Assembly (NCBI RefSeq): GCF_040546685.1
Contig: NZ_JBEPOH010000001.1
Coordinates: forward strand, 3,038,001-3,102,000
Direction: 5' to 3'
DNA from: Variovorax sp. OAS795
GTDB taxonomy: Bacteria; Pseudomonadota; Gammaproteobacteria; Burkholderiales; Burkholderiaceae_C
DNA: 64,000 nt
The notes under the pieces are model-generated. The model saw only the letters and a list, made by a program, of their open reading frames with translations, did not search any database and was not told the DNA's origin. Positions 47,378 to 57,680 of the stretch are shown piece by piece. Position 1 is the stretch's first letter. Each line of letters starts with the position of its first letter. The position numbers and the translations under genes were made by a program.

Positions 47378-48559
47378 TCAACCGGCCTTGAACGGGCTGC
47401 GTTCGCCCAGGTGGTCCATGTAGTTCTCGATGCCTTCGCCCTCGCGTTCGAGAAAGCGCTCGACGGCATCGGCGAACGCCGGATGCGCGAGCCAATGGGC
47501 GCTCGTGGTCTTCACCGGCATCAGGGCGCGGGCCATCTTGTGCTCGCCCTGCGCGCCCCCTTCGAAGCGCCTGGCGCCGTGCGCGATGCACCAGGCCAGC
47601 GGCTGGTAGTAGCAGGCTTCGAAATGCAGGCAGTCGACGCGTTCGACGGCACCCCAGTAGCGGCCGTAGGCGACCAGCGCGTCATCGTCGTGGGTGGAAA
47701 GGGCGATCAGGCTCGCGGCAATCGGCTTTCCCTCGCGTTCGGCGATGAAGAGCAGCCAGGCCTCGGGCATGGTGTCCGCCATGCGGCCGAAGAAGTCGCG
47801 CGAGAGGTAGGGCGGATTGCCATGCTCGCGGTAGGTGCGCGCGTAGCAGCGGTAGAAAAAGTCCCAGTCCGCCGCTGCGATGCAGGCGCCGCGCGACCAG
47901 CGAAAAGTCACGCCGGCGTCGGCCACCTTGCGCCGCTCCTGGCGGATTTTCTTGCGCTTGTCGTGCGACAGGCTGGCAAGGAAGGCGTCGAAATCCGCGT
48001 AGCCGATCGCTGGATCCGAATCCCCGCGCACCGCGTTGGTCCAGTGAAACTGCACCGTATTGCGCAGCATCAAACCCGCTTCGGTGCAGGCGGCGATGTC
48101 GGCATCCGCGCCGAACAGCAGGTGCAGCGATGAAAGCTCTTCCTGCTTGCACCAGGCCACCAATGCCTGCACCAGCAGCGTGCGGCTTTGCGCATCGCGC
48201 GCCAGGAGGCGTGCACCGGGCACCGGCGTGAACGGAACCGCCACCACGGCCTTGGGATAGTAGGCAAGCCCGTGCTGTTCATAGGCATTCGCCCAGGCCC
48301 AGTCGAACACGTATTCACCGTACGAGTGGGTCTTGATGTACGCAGGGCAGGCGGCCCGCAGCTCCCCGCCGCGCCACAGGGTGATGTACTGCGGCGTCCA
48401 TCCGCTCTCCGGCGAGGCGCTGCCGCTCTCGTGCAGCGCAACGAGGTACTCGTGGCGCATGAAAGGCGACGGTTCCGCCTCGCCCGCGAGCAGCGCGTTC
48501 CATGCTTTCGGGCTCAGATCCGACAGCGACGCGACCACCCGAATGACATAATCGTTCAA
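47378..48559 (-). CDS. GNAT-like/FemAB-related acyltransferase (DUF482, PF04339 family)
   Basis: Protein of 393 residues with two GNAT-like halves: FMRHEYLVALHESGSASPES and RGGELRAACPAYIKTHSYGE at the front, and SHDKRKKIRQERRKVADAGV plus EGGAQGEHKMARALMPVKTT at the back, the latter being family hallmarks (GG-x2-GEHK). Substrate unknown; relatives are annotated as peptidoglycan-related N-acyltransferases. Start: TTG at 48559 follows GGAAGGAAG at suitable spacing and gives LNDYVIRVV, the usual N terminus; an ATG at 48598 is possible but would overlap the divergent nadE remnant. Confidence in the family is good, in the start moderate. Confidence 0.82.
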   Translation of the reverse strand: MNDYVIRVVASLSDLSPKAWNALLAGEAEPSPFMRHEYLVALHESGSASPESGWTPQYITLWRGGELRAACPAYIKTHSYGEYVFDWAWANAYEQHGLAYYPKAVVAVPFTPVPGARLLARDAQSRTLLVQALVAWCKQEELSSLHLLFGADADIAACTEAGLMLRNTVQFHWTNAVRGDSDPAIGYADFDAFLASLSHDKRKKIRQERRKVADAGVTFRWSRGACIAAADWDFFYRCYARTYREHGNPPYLSRDFFGRMADTMPEAWLLFIAEREGKPIAASLIALSTHDDDALVAYGRYWGAVERVDCLHFEACYYQPLAWCIAHGARRFEGGAQGEHKMARALMPVKTTSAHWLAHPAFADAVERFLEREGEGIENYMDHLGERSPFKAG

Positions 48560-48578
48560 GCCTTTTTCTTCCTTCCGT

Positions 48579-49252
<674 letters not shown>

Positions 49253-49276
49253 CCGACTGGTTTTCGCGGCCGGGCG

Positions 49277-49867
49277 CTACAGGTTTTCAGCCAGTCGATC
49301 GTCTCGGGGGTGCAGCGGCACTTCGGCGCGCAGGGCGCTGAGCAGTTCGATGGGGTCGGTTCCGGCTCGGATCAGCCCCATCTGCCATTCGCCCATGAAT
49401 CCTTCACGCACGCTATGGGCCAGGAAGCCGAGCAGGCCGTCGTAGTAGCCGGCGGTATTCAGGATGCCTGTGGGCTTGTCGTGATAGCCAAGCTGGCGCC
49501 AGGTCCAGATCTCGAACAGTTCCTCGAAGGTGCCGATGCCGCCGGGCAGCGCGATGAAGGCGTCGGCGCGTTCGCCCATCATGGCCTTGCGTTCGTGCAT
49601 GGTGTCGACCACGTGGAGTTCGTCGCACAGCGGATTGGCCAGCTCGCGGTCGACCAGGGCCTTGGGAATGATGCCGACGACGCGTCCGCCGGCGTTGCGG
49701 GTGGCTTCGGCCACGGTGCCCATCAGCCCCGTGCGGCCGCCGCCGTAGACCAACTGCCCGCGGTGCGCGCCGATCCACTCGCCGACGGCTTGCGCCGCAT
49801 CCGAAAACTCGGCCCGCTCGCCGGGGCGCGAGCCGCAATACACACAGATCGAAAATTCAGGATTCAT
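49277..49867 (-). CDS. LOG family (TIGR00730) nucleoside 5'-monophosphate phosphoribohydrolase
   Basis: Rossmann-like protein of 196 residues. The LOG signature PGGIGTFEELFEIWTWRQLG and upstream YGGGRTGLMGTVAEA are intact. Relatives release bases from nucleoside monophosphates and can activate cytokinins. The start at 49867 gives MNPEFSICVYCGSRPG, the family N terminus; longer frames overlap dgkA. Convergent with glnB; first of a minus-strand series read away from the dgkA/RDD genes. Confidence 0.88.
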   Translation of the reverse strand: MNPEFSICVYCGSRPGERAEFSDAAQAVGEWIGAHRGQLVYGGGRTGLMGTVAEATRNAGGRVVGIIPKALVDRELANPLCDELHVVDTMHERKAMMGERADAFIALPGGIGTFEELFEIWTWRQLGYHDKPTGILNTAGYYDGLLGFLAHSVREGFMGEWQMGLIRAGTDPIELLSALRAEVPLHPRDDRLAENL

Positions 49868-49898
49868 GCCGCCATCATGCCTTGGGCGGCAGGCGCCT

Positions 49899-50306
49899 TC
49901 ATGACGCGAAGCGTTGCCACAAAGCCGCCAGCCAGATGCCGCCGCACAGCGCAAGCGACAGCAATACGGCGGCGCTGCCCATGTCCTTGGCGCGCTTGGA
50001 GAGGTCGTGCCACTCGGGCCCGATGCGGTCGATGGCGGCTTCGACGGCGGTGTTGAGCAGTTCCACGATCATCACCAGCACGGCGCTTCCGGCGAGCAGG
50101 GCCACCTCGACCCAGCCACGGCCGAGCCAGAACGCCGCCGGCATCATCACGATCGACATGACGGCTTCCTGGCGGAACGCCGGCTCGCTCCATCCCGCGC
50201 GAAGGCCTTGCAGCGAGATCAGCGTGGCGTGCCACACCCGCTCCAGGCCCTTGCGGGACTTTTGCGGGTTCACGGCGGGGTCTGGCAACTTGGGCAGGGC
50301 ACTCAT
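49899..50306 (-). CDS. dgkA: Diacylglycerol kinase (prokaryotic type)
   Basis: Small trimeric inner-membrane kinase of 135 residues that recycles diacylglycerol to phosphatidate. Three helices are visible (AVMSIVMMPAAFWLG; VALLAGSAVLVMIVELLNTA; DMGSAAVLLSLALCGGIWLA). The catalytic signature ELLNTAVEAAIDRIG (E-x-x-N-T-x3-E-x3-D) is intact, with the amphipathic N-terminal helix and WHATLISLQGLRAGWSEPAF. Overlaps the RDD gene by 4 bp. Confidence 0.95.
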   Translation of the reverse strand: MSALPKLPDPAVNPQKSRKGLERVWHATLISLQGLRAGWSEPAFRQEAVMSIVMMPAAFWLGRGWVEVALLAGSAVLVMIVELLNTAVEAAIDRIGPEWHDLSKRAKDMGSAAVLLSLALCGGIWLAALWQRFAS

Positions 50307-50869
50307 TGGCGGCTCATGGGCTTGGAGGTGATGAGCCGCGTACCGGCCCAGGCATCGTGCCAGAACTGGCGCTCAGGGTGAAAGCGGGCCAGCAATGCCC
50401 AGACGGCCACCCATCCGAAGATCAGCACCGCCGATTCTCCTCCCGACAGTTTGAAGGGTGCGATGGCGGCGAGCGGCGGCAGGAACCAGATCCAGCTCAG
50501 CAGGTAGCGCGCCAGCGCGCGGCGCTGGGTGACAGGGCGACCGTGCGGGTCGACGATGCGGATGTTCCAGGTCTTCATGGCCAAGGTCTGGCCGCGGGTC
50601 CAGAACCAGACGAAGTAGACGCCGAAAACGACAAAGAGGAAGGCCTGCAGCAGGTGCCTGCGGGCGTCCATGGCGTCGCGCATTTGGCCGAGCGTGCTGA
50701 ACAGCCAGCCCGCGACGAACACCACGGCGAACAGCAGCATGCCCTCGTAGAGCCAGCATGCCATTCGCCGCCACAGGCCGGGCACTATCGAAAGAGGAGC
50801 GCTGCTTGAAGGTTCTGCGGACGATGAAGAGAGATTCGATTCCGAATTTTCGGAAGAATTGAAGACCAT
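50303..50869 (-). CDS. RDD family membrane protein
   Basis: Protein of 188 residues with three to four helices. The N terminus is Ser-rich (SSENSESNLSSSSAEPSSSA), then LWRRMACWLYEGMLLFAVVF, where the family R-x3-W-x3-D pattern has Glu instead of Asp. RGQTLAMKTWNIRIVDPHGR is the hallmark G-x-T-x-G-K/M-x4 region. Function of RDD proteins is mostly unknown; some act in Na+/H+ balance. Coupled to dgkA (4-bp overlap) and preceded closely by the DUF3106 gene. Confidence 0.85.
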   Translation of the reverse strand: MVFNSSENSESNLSSSSAEPSSSAPLSIVPGLWRRMACWLYEGMLLFAVVFVAGWLFSTLGQMRDAMDARRHLLQAFLFVVFGVYFVWFWTRGQTLAMKTWNIRIVDPHGRPVTQRRALARYLLSWIWFLPPLAAIAPFKLSGGESAVLIFGWVAVWALLARFHPERQFWHDAWAGTRLITSKPMSRQ

Positions 50870-50881
50870 CGAAACCTTGGA

Positions 50882-51760
50882 TCAGGGAGGGGAAGGCTGC
50901 TCGGCAGTGCGGCCTGCAGGAGAGGAAGGCGAGGGCGCCGGGGCGGAGGGCACGAGCACCTGGGCTTCGGCCGGGGGAACCGGCTGTGACGCCACGTTGG
51001 ACGGGTTGGACGGTGCCGGTGCGGACACCGCGCCTGGCACACGCTCGGGCGGGGAAGCCACCATGACCGCGGCTGCAGGCGCCGCGGCGGGCCCGACGGG
51101 CACGGACGGCGGCGGCGCCAGCATGATGCGCGGCGTGTGCTGCCCCGCGGCCGTCACGGCCGGCACGGTCACGAGTTTCTGAGCCGGAACAGGGCGCACC
51201 GGAATGGCTGCGCCACGCGGCTTGGCGGGCGCGCGCTCCGCGAGCCGGCGCTTTTCTTCCTCGCTCAAGGCCTGGTATTGCTCCCATTTGGCCTTGAGCT
51301 CGTCGGCAGGAACGCGCTTGACCTCGGCGAAATTGAGCCGTGCCTGGGCGCGCTGCTGGTTGCTGAGGGCGGCCCATTCGATCATGCGGCTGTGCAGCGT
51401 GGTCCGGTCATCGGCCGACATGTCTGCATAGTTGCGTGACAGCGCCAGCCATTTGCGCTTGTGCGCGGCATTCAGGGCGTGCCAGTGCGATGCGAGCGGC
51501 TGCAGTGCCTGCTGCTGCTCCGCGGTGAGCTCGCTCCAGTAGGGCTTGGTTGCCGGGATGGCCTTTGTGGCGGAAGAACCCGAGGCCGCCGTGGGCGCAG
51601 GGTGGGCGGAATCGCCAGGCGAGACGGCGCGCGTCTGGGCGTCGGCCACCGTCAGGCCGAACGCCCCAACGGCGAGGGCAAGCGCCCAAAAGACTGCGCC
51701 CGACTTTGGCGGGCGCAACGGGTGGGACGCGTCGGGGCGGGAAACGGATGAGCGTCGCAT
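50882..51760 (-). CDS. DUF3106 domain protein, exported
   Basis: Protein of 292 residues. A signal peptide or membrane anchor near the N terminus (FWALALAVGAFGLTVADAQ) is followed by a DUF3106 region (about 70-175): YWSELTAEQQQALQPLASHW, KRKWLALSRNYADMSADDRT, LHSRMIEWAALSNQQRAQAR and EQYQALSEEEKRRLAE. The latter repeats resemble the W-x-x-L-s-x-x-x-r-x repeats of CpxP-like envelope sensors. The C-terminal ~110 residues are Pro/Ala-rich and low in complexity. Lies between RDD and DUF3619 genes in a sigma-factor locus. Confidence 0.85.
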   Translation of the reverse strand: MRRSSVSRPDASHPLRPPKSGAVFWALALAVGAFGLTVADAQTRAVSPGDSAHPAPTAASGSSATKAIPATKPYWSELTAEQQQALQPLASHWHALNAAHKRKWLALSRNYADMSADDRTTLHSRMIEWAALSNQQRAQARLNFAEVKRVPADELKAKWEQYQALSEEEKRRLAERAPAKPRGAAIPVRPVPAQKLVTVPAVTAAGQHTPRIMLAPPPSVPVGPAAAPAAAVMVASPPERVPGAVSAPAPSNPSNVASQPVPPAEAQVLVPSAPAPSPSSPAGRTAEQPSPP

Positions 51761-51775
51761 TCGGTGTGGCGGCTG

Positions 51776-52198
51776 TCAGTCGGAGGCGCTGTCGGCCTTG
51801 AGGAACTGGGCGAACCCCGGGTCGGTGTAGGCCGCGGGGGGCAGGTCGCCGGTCAGGAGGGCGGAATCGACTTCGGCCAATTCGCTGGCACGGTCTTCGT
51901 CCTGCATCACGGTGATGGTGATCAGCCCCGCGACGAGCGCGATCAGGGGCACGACGGAACCGATGCGCGTCCACCAGCCGCCACCCATGGTGGCCACATG
52001 ACCGGATTGCATGATCACCGATGCCGAACGCAACTGCGGGGCTTGCTTGCGCATGGCCACGGCTTGCGCCCGTGCCACGCGCAGCCGCTCGCCGATGTCG
52101 TGCGGCAGCTCCTGGCTGCCGGCGGAAAGCCGCGCAGCCACACGCCGGCCGAATTGGTCTTCGACGGCGAAAGAAGAGGTTGAGACCTTAGTATTCAT
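51776..52198 (-). CDS. DUF3619 single-pass membrane protein beside a sigma factor
   Basis: Protein of 140 residues. A soluble, basic N-terminal region (DQFGRRVAARLSAGSQELPH; GERLRVARAQAVAMRKQAPQ) is followed by one transmembrane helix (VVPLIALVAGLITITVMQ) and a short acidic tail with DPGFAQFLKAD. The start at 52198 overlaps the sigma factor stop by 4 bp. By position and topology it could be an anti-sigma factor with a cytoplasmic sigma-binding part, but that is inference; the family is uncharacterised. Confidence 0.83.
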   Translation of the reverse strand: MNTKVSTSSFAVEDQFGRRVAARLSAGSQELPHDIGERLRVARAQAVAMRKQAPQLRSASVIMQSGHVATMGGGWWTRIGSVVPLIALVAGLITITVMQDEDRASELAEVDSALLTGDLPPAAYTDPGFAQFLKADSASD

Positions 52199-52761
52199 AG
52201 CGAAATTCCCTTGGCTTTGAGCGCCTTGCTCAGGGCGTGCACGGCCCGCGAACAATGGGTTTTGACGCTGCCTTCGGAGCAGCCCATTGCAGCGGCCGTC
52301 TCCGCCACATCCATTTCTTCCCAGTAACGCATCAGGAAAGCCTCGCGTTGACGTCCCGGCAAAGCCGCGATCTGTTCTTCGATCTCATGGAACACCTGGG
52401 CGCGTCGGGTGGTGTCCTCCGCGCTCTCCGTTTCCCTAGAGTCGGTTGGCGAGACGAAGTTCTCCAGGAGATCGAAATCGCCTTCGTCGCCCGCAGCCTC
52501 GAAGTCGCCGAGGTTCGAGAAAAGGGCGCGGCGGGTTTTCTGCCGTCGGAACCAGTCCAGGGTGCAATTGGAAAGGATGCGCTGGAACAGCATCGGCAGC
52601 TCTTGCGGCGGTTTGTCGCCGTAGTGCTGCGCCAGCTTCATCATGCTGTCCTGCACGATGTCCAGGGCGGCTTCCTCGTCCCGCACGTGATAGACCGAGC
52701 GCTTGAAAGCGCGCCGTTCGACGCTCTTCAGAAAGTCGGAAAGTTCTTGTTCAGTGGCCAA
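52195..52761 (-). CDS. ECF-type RNA polymerase sigma factor
   Basis: Protein of 188 residues. Region 2 is visible as RRAFKRSVYHVRDEEAALDI and VQDSMMKLAQHYGD (-10 recognition), with LDWFRRQKTRR. An acidic linker (GDEGDFDLLENFVSPTDSRE) leads to region 4 (LPGRQREAFLMRYWEEMDVA; MGCSEGSVKTHCSRAVHAL), a helix-turn-helix for the -35. Start uncertain: TTG at 52761 gives LATEQELSDFLKSVERRAF, which fits the family; the frame is open to an ATG at 52893 with a Pro/Arg/Ser-rich extension and no ribosome-binding site. Followed by DUF3619, DUF3106, RDD and dgkA. Confidence 0.88.
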   Translation of the reverse strand: MATEQELSDFLKSVERRAFKRSVYHVRDEEAALDIVQDSMMKLAQHYGDKPPQELPMLFQRILSNCTLDWFRRQKTRRALFSNLGDFEAAGDEGDFDLLENFVSPTDSRETESAEDTTRRAQVFHEIEEQIAALPGRQREAFLMRYWEEMDVAETAAAMGCSEGSVKTHCSRAVHALSKALKAKGISL

Positions 52762-53046
52762 GCGAGAGGGGGCGTCAGAGGCGCCGCGTGGGAAGTGGGA
52801 TGTCTGGGAAGCGCTTATGTTTTTCTGCCGCGGATTATGCCCCGCGCCCCTTTTGCGAGGGGTTCCGTCTGGAGGCGCCCTCATCAATGTCATAATCCGC
52901 GCTGCAAGTCAAAAGGCAAACGGGTCACGGTCCGGCGGAACATCAGTCCGCTCATGGCTTTGGCCTCAAGTCCTGGCGCGGCCCCACAAGGGCTGGCAAG
53001 GGGCACCCAAGGTTTTTCGTTCCCGAAAAAACTCCAAAGGTTGATC

Positions 53047-54831
53047 ATGGAAATTTCAAAGGCGGAACTCGCTTCCGCAGCAGCCGCGTCTTCTGGCGCA
53101 GGCAATCAAACGCAAGAGCTCATGGGCGCTGAAGTGCTGGTCAAGGCACTGCAGGCCGAAGGCGTCCAGTACATCTGGGGTTATCCGGGCGGCGCGGTTC
53201 TCTACATCTACGACGCGTTCTACAAGCAGGACACCATCCAGCACGTGCTGGTGCGCCACGAGCAGGCCGCCGTCCACGCGGCCGACGGCTACGCACGCGC
53301 CACCGGCGAGGTCGGCGTGGCGCTGGTCACCTCGGGCCCCGGCCTGACGAATGCGGTCACCGGCATCGCCACCGCGTACATGGACTCGATCCCGATGGTG
53401 ATCATCTCGGGCCAGGTACCCACGGCGGCCATTGGCCTCGATGCGTTCCAGGAATGCGACACCGTCGGCATCACGCGCCCCATCGTGAAGCACAACTTCC
53501 TCGTCAAGGATCCCAAGGATCTGGCCATGACGATGAAAAAGGCCTTCCACATCGCACGCAGCGGCCGGCCGGGCCCCGTGGTGGTGGACGTGCCCAAGGA
53601 CGTCTCCTTCAAGAAGACCCCGTACGCCGGCTATCCCGACAAGGTCGAGATGCGTTCGTACAACCCGGTGCGCAAGGGCCATGGGGGGCAGATCCGCAAG
53701 GCCTTGCAACTGTTGCTGAACGCCAAGCGCCCTTACATCTACACCGGCGGCGGCGTGCTGCTCGGCAACGCCTGCAATGAGCTGCGCACCCTGGTCGACA
53801 TGCTGGGCTACCCGGTCACCAACACGCTGATGGGCCTGGGCGCCTATCCGGCGAGCGACCGCAAGTTCCTGGGCATGCTCGGGATGCACGGCACCATCGA
53901 AGCCAACAACGCGATGCAGAATTGCGACGTGCTGCTGGCCGTGGGCGCGCGCTTCGACGACCGCGTCATCGGCAACCCGAAGCATTTCGCGCTGAACGAC
54001 CGCAAGATCATCCACGTCGACATCGATCCGTCGAGCATCTCCAAGCGCGTGAAGGTCGACATTCCGATCGTCGGCGACGCGAAGGACGTGCTGACCGAGC
54101 TGATCTCGATGATCCGCGAGAGCACCACCAAGCCCGACGCCGGCGCGCTGGCCGATTGGTGGAAGACCATCGAAGCCTGGCGCTCGCGCGACTGCCTCAA
54201 GTACGACCGCGGCAACAAGGACGTGATCAAGCCGCAGTACGTCGTCGAGACCCTCTGGAACATGACCAAGGATGCCGACGCGTACATCACGTCGGACGTC
54301 GGCCAGCACCAGATGTGGGCCGCGCAGTACTACCGTTTCGACGAGCCGCGCCGCTGGATCAACTCGGGCGGCCTGGGCACCATGGGCGTGGGCATCCCCT
54401 ATGCCATGGGCATCAAGCTCGCCAAGCCCGATTCGGAAGTGTTCACCATCACGGGCGAGGGCTCGGTGCAGATGTGCATCCAGGAGCTCTCCACCTGCCT
54501 GCAGTACAACACCCCGATCAAGATCTGCTCGCTCAACAACCGTTACCTGGGCATGGTGCGCCAGTGGCAGGAGATCGAATACTCCGGCCGCTACAGCCAC
54601 AGCTACATGGATGCGCTGCCCAATTTCGTGAAGCTCGCCGAGGCTTATGGCCACGTCGGCATGCTGATCGAGCGTCCCCAGGACGTGGAGCCCGCGCTGC
54701 GCGAAGCACGCAAGCTCAAGGACCGCACGGTGTTCATGGATTTCCGCACCGACCCCACCGAGAACGTGTTCCCGATGGTGAAGGCCGGCATGGGCATCAC
54801 CGAGATGCTGTTGGGTGCCGAAGATCTCTGA
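53047..54831 (+). CDS. ilvB: Acetolactate synthase large (catalytic) subunit
   Basis: Thiamine-diphosphate enzyme of 594 residues making acetolactate/acetohydroxybutyrate, the first common step of valine, leucine and isoleucine synthesis. Catalytic Glu is in VRHEQAAVHAADGYARATGE; FAD-domain segments include GARFDDRVIGNP; the ThDP/Mg motif is GEGSVQMCIQELST ... LNNRYLGMVRQWQE. AAAGG precedes the ATG at 53047 by 8 nt. The frame is open upstream into the sigma-factor region, which is not coding. The 52894-53046 gap has a short TTTTTCG/CGAAAAA repeat at 53013-53030 but no leader peptide rich in Leu/Val/Ile. Confidence 0.97.
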   Translation: MEISKAELASAAAASSGAGNQTQELMGAEVLVKALQAEGVQYIWGYPGGAVLYIYDAFYKQDTIQHVLVRHEQAAVHAADGYARATGEVGVALVTSGPGLTNAVTGIATAYMDSIPMVIISGQVPTAAIGLDAFQECDTVGITRPIVKHNFLVKDPKDLAMTMKKAFHIARSGRPGPVVVDVPKDVSFKKTPYAGYPDKVEMRSYNPVRKGHGGQIRKALQLLLNAKRPYIYTGGGVLLGNACNELRTLVDMLGYPVTNTLMGLGAYPASDRKFLGMLGMHGTIEANNAMQNCDVLLAVGARFDDRVIGNPKHFALNDRKIIHVDIDPSSISKRVKVDIPIVGDAKDVLTELISMIRESTTKPDAGALADWWKTIEAWRSRDCLKYDRGNKDVIKPQYVVETLWNMTKDADAYITSDVGQHQMWAAQYYRFDEPRRWINSGGLGTMGVGIPYAMGIKLAKPDSEVFTITGEGSVQMCIQELSTCLQYNTPIKICSLNNRYLGMVRQWQEIEYSGRYSHSYMDALPNFVKLAEAYGHVGMLIERPQDVEPALREARKLKDRTVFMDFRTDPTENVFPMVKAGMGITEMLLGAEDL

Positions 54832-54934
54832 TCGCGGCGCATTCGCTTAACTCTTCACTGACGAATCTATTGCCCGCCAAGCCCGCGCATTACCGTGCAC
54901 GGGGGAGGGCGGCGAAAAGAGGAGTCACGCAAAC

Positions 54935-55426
54935 ATGAAACACATCATTGCAGTGCTGCTGGAAAACGAGCCCGGTGCTCTTTCCCGCGTGGTGGGCCTT
55001 TTCTCGGCCCGCGGCTACAACATCGAATCGCTGACCGTCGCGCCGACCGAGGATCCGAGCCTCTCGCGCATGACCATCGTCACGGCCGGGTCGGACGACG
55101 TGATCGAGCAGATCACCAAGCACCTCAACCGCCTGATCGAAGTGGTCAAGGTCGTCGACCTGACCGAAGGCGCCTACACCGAGCGCGAGCTCATGATGGT
55201 GAAGGTGCGCGCGGTCGGCAAGGAGCGCGAAGAAATGATGCGCATGGCCGAGATCTTCCGCGGCCGCATCATCGACGTCACGGACAAGAGCTACACCATC
55301 GAACTGACCGGCGACCACGGAAAGAACGACGCGTTTCTCGAGGCCATCGAGCGCAGCGCAATTCTCGAGACAGTGCGCACCGGTGCCAGCGGCATCGGCC
55401 GCGGCGAGCGCATCCTGCGCGTCTAG
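54935..55426 (+). CDS. ilvH: Acetolactate synthase small (regulatory) subunit
   Basis: Regulatory subunit of 163 residues conferring valine feedback. The N-terminal ACT domain is MKHIIAVLLENEPGALSRVV and FSARGYNIESLTVAPTEDP; the C-terminal ALS_ss domain has ELMMVKVRAVGKEREEMMRM. It follows ilvB by 103 bp and precedes ilvC by 45 bp. GGAG lies upstream of the ATG at 54935. Confidence 0.97.
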   Translation: MKHIIAVLLENEPGALSRVVGLFSARGYNIESLTVAPTEDPSLSRMTIVTAGSDDVIEQITKHLNRLIEVVKVVDLTEGAYTERELMMVKVRAVGKEREEMMRMAEIFRGRIIDVTDKSYTIELTGDHGKNDAFLEAIERSAILETVRTGASGIGRGERILRV

Positions 55427-56488
<1,062 letters not shown>

Positions 56489-56528
56489 TCTGCAAGCGAA
56501 TCGGGCGCCGCGGCGTCCGTTTCACGAG

Positions 56529-56553
56529 GGCCACCCGCTGGGGTGGCCTTTTT
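56529..56553 (+). terminator. Intrinsic terminator of the ilvBHC operon
   Basis: GGCCACCC-GCTG-GGGTGGCC, an 8-bp perfect stem, followed by TTTTT, 40 bp after the ilvC stop. Confidence 0.9.
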
Positions 56554-56671
56554 CATGGCGGGGACGAACGATCCCCTGAACTACACTGCGAACCCATGCG
56601 ATTCAAAGACCAAGACGCTATCGGACGGGCAGTCGTTCGCGCAGTGTCCACGAGGGACGGAGGCACACTCG

Positions 56672-57496
56672 ATGCATGACGACACGGTTCCCGACGAGGT
56701 GCCGCAGCGCAAGCGCCGCAAGGGCATCTACATACTGCCGAATCTGTTCACGCTCGCTGCGCTGTTCGGCGGCTTCTATTCGGTCGTGATGGCCATGAAT
56801 GCGCGCTTCGATCTCGCGGCGCTCGGCGTGTTCGCGGCGATGATTCTCGACAGCCTGGACGGCCGCGTCGCCCGCATGACCAACACGCAAAGCGCGTTCG
56901 GCGAGCAGATGGATTCGCTGTCCGACATGGTCTCTTTCGGCGCTGCTCCGGCGCTGATCGCCTATGAGTGGTCGCTCAAGGGCCTGGGCCGATGGGGCTG
57001 GATCGCGGCCTTCGTGTACTGTGCCTGTGCGGCGCTGCGCCTGGCGCGCTTCAACGTCAATACCGGCGTGGTCGACAAGCGCTGGTTCCAGGGCCTTCCG
57101 TCGCCGGCCGCGGCCGCACTGGTGGCCGGCTTCATCTGGCTCATGACGGAGTGGGGCAAGCGCGGCGGGGAGGTGCTGTATCTGTCGTGGACGCAGATCA
57201 CCTGGATCACCTTCGGCTTCACGCTCTATGCCGGACTGTCGATGGTCACGAACGCGCCCTTCTACAGCTTCAAGGACGTGCAGATGAAGAAGAGCGTGCC
57301 GTTCGTGGTGATCGTGCTGATTGCGCTCGGCATCGCGGTCATCAACATCCATCCGCCCACGGTGCTGTTCGGCCTCTTCGTGGCGTATGGCCTGAGCGGC
57401 TACGTGGTGTACGCATGGCGCAAGGCCAAGGGGCAGCCGGCGAGCGTGATCAGCACCTCGACCGAAGAGCCTGACGAGCGTGGCTTGCATAACTGA
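56672..57496 (+). CDS. pssA: CDP-diacylglycerol-serine O-phosphatidyltransferase
   Basis: Integral membrane enzyme of 274 residues making phosphatidylserine, precursor of phosphatidylethanolamine. The CDP-alcohol phosphatidyltransferase signature is complete: D-x2-D-G-x2-A-R-x8-G-x3-D-x3-D in [20 protein letters not shown] and then [13 protein letters not shown]. About seven helices follow. The ATG at 56672 has GGACGGAGG-like purines upstream; the longer upstream frame covers the ilvC terminator and is rejected. Lying between ilvC and leuA is a recurrent betaproteobacterial order. Confidence 0.94.
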   Translation: MHDDTVPDEVPQRKRRKGIYILPNLFTLAALFGGFYSVVMAMNARFDLAALGVFAAMILDSLDGRVARMTNTQSAFGEQMDSLSDMVSFGAAPALIAYEWSLKGLGRWGWIAAFVYCACAALRLARFNVNTGVVDKRWFQGLPSPAAAALVAGFIWLMTEWGKRGGEVLYLSWTQITWITFGFTLYAGLSMVTNAPFYSFKDVQMKKSVPFVVIVLIALGIAVINIHPPTVLFGLFVAYGLSGYVVYAWRKAKGQPASVISTSTEEPDERGLHN

Positions 57497-57515
57497 CGGC
57501 AGCTTGTGCTACATT
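57485..57515 (+). promoter_or_regulatory. Candidate promoter of the leucine leader and leuA
   Basis: TTGCAT and TACATT are 19 nt apart, with TGC directly before TACATT forming an extended -10 (TG-n-TACATT). It overlaps the end of pssA. The transcript would start about 4 nt before the leader-peptide ATG at 57526. Confidence 0.5.
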
Positions 57516-57525
57516 CGCAGCTCTC

Positions 57526-57582
57526 ATGACCAAGATTTCGCTGCTGGCCCTACTAATTCTCCCTCACGGGCGGAGACGGTAG
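57526..57582 (+). CDS. leuL: Leucine-rich leader peptide controlling leuA
   Basis: Eighteen-codon frame encoding [18 protein letters not shown], stop TAG. Five of its residues between positions 6 and 12 are leucine (codons CTG, CTG, CTA, CTA, CTC, two being the rarer CTA), plus isoleucine, ideal for sensing charged tRNA-Leu. It is followed 21 bp later by a terminator hairpin and then leuA. ACGGGC at 57566-57571 inside its 3' part can pair with GCCCGT at 57607-57612, which forms the 5' arm of the terminator. That is a classical transcription attenuator. Too short for ordinary gene finders. Confidence 0.85.
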   Translation: MTKISLLALLILPHGRRR

Positions 57583-57603
57583 CGCACGCGCAAATCCCTC
57601 ACC

Positions 57604-57640
57604 ACGGCCCGTTCGCACCAGCAACGGGCCGTTTGTTTTT
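57604..57640 (+). terminator. leu attenuator terminator
   Basis: ACGGCCCGTT/AACGGGCCGT, a perfect 10-bp stem with a 9-nt loop, followed by TTGTTTTT. It lies 40 bp before the leuA ATG and competes with an antiterminator formed by the leader-peptide coding region. Confidence 0.88.
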
Positions 57641-57680
57641 GGGGTTGCTGGTTGATTCCAACCATCACAGAGAAATCGAC

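Noticed and set aside
52894..53046. Possible attenuator leader peptide before ilvB
   Set aside because: The only ATG-started frame there is in frame with ilvB and is not enriched in Leu, Ile or Val; the small TTTTTCG repeat lies too close to the ribosome-binding site to be a terminator with a T run.
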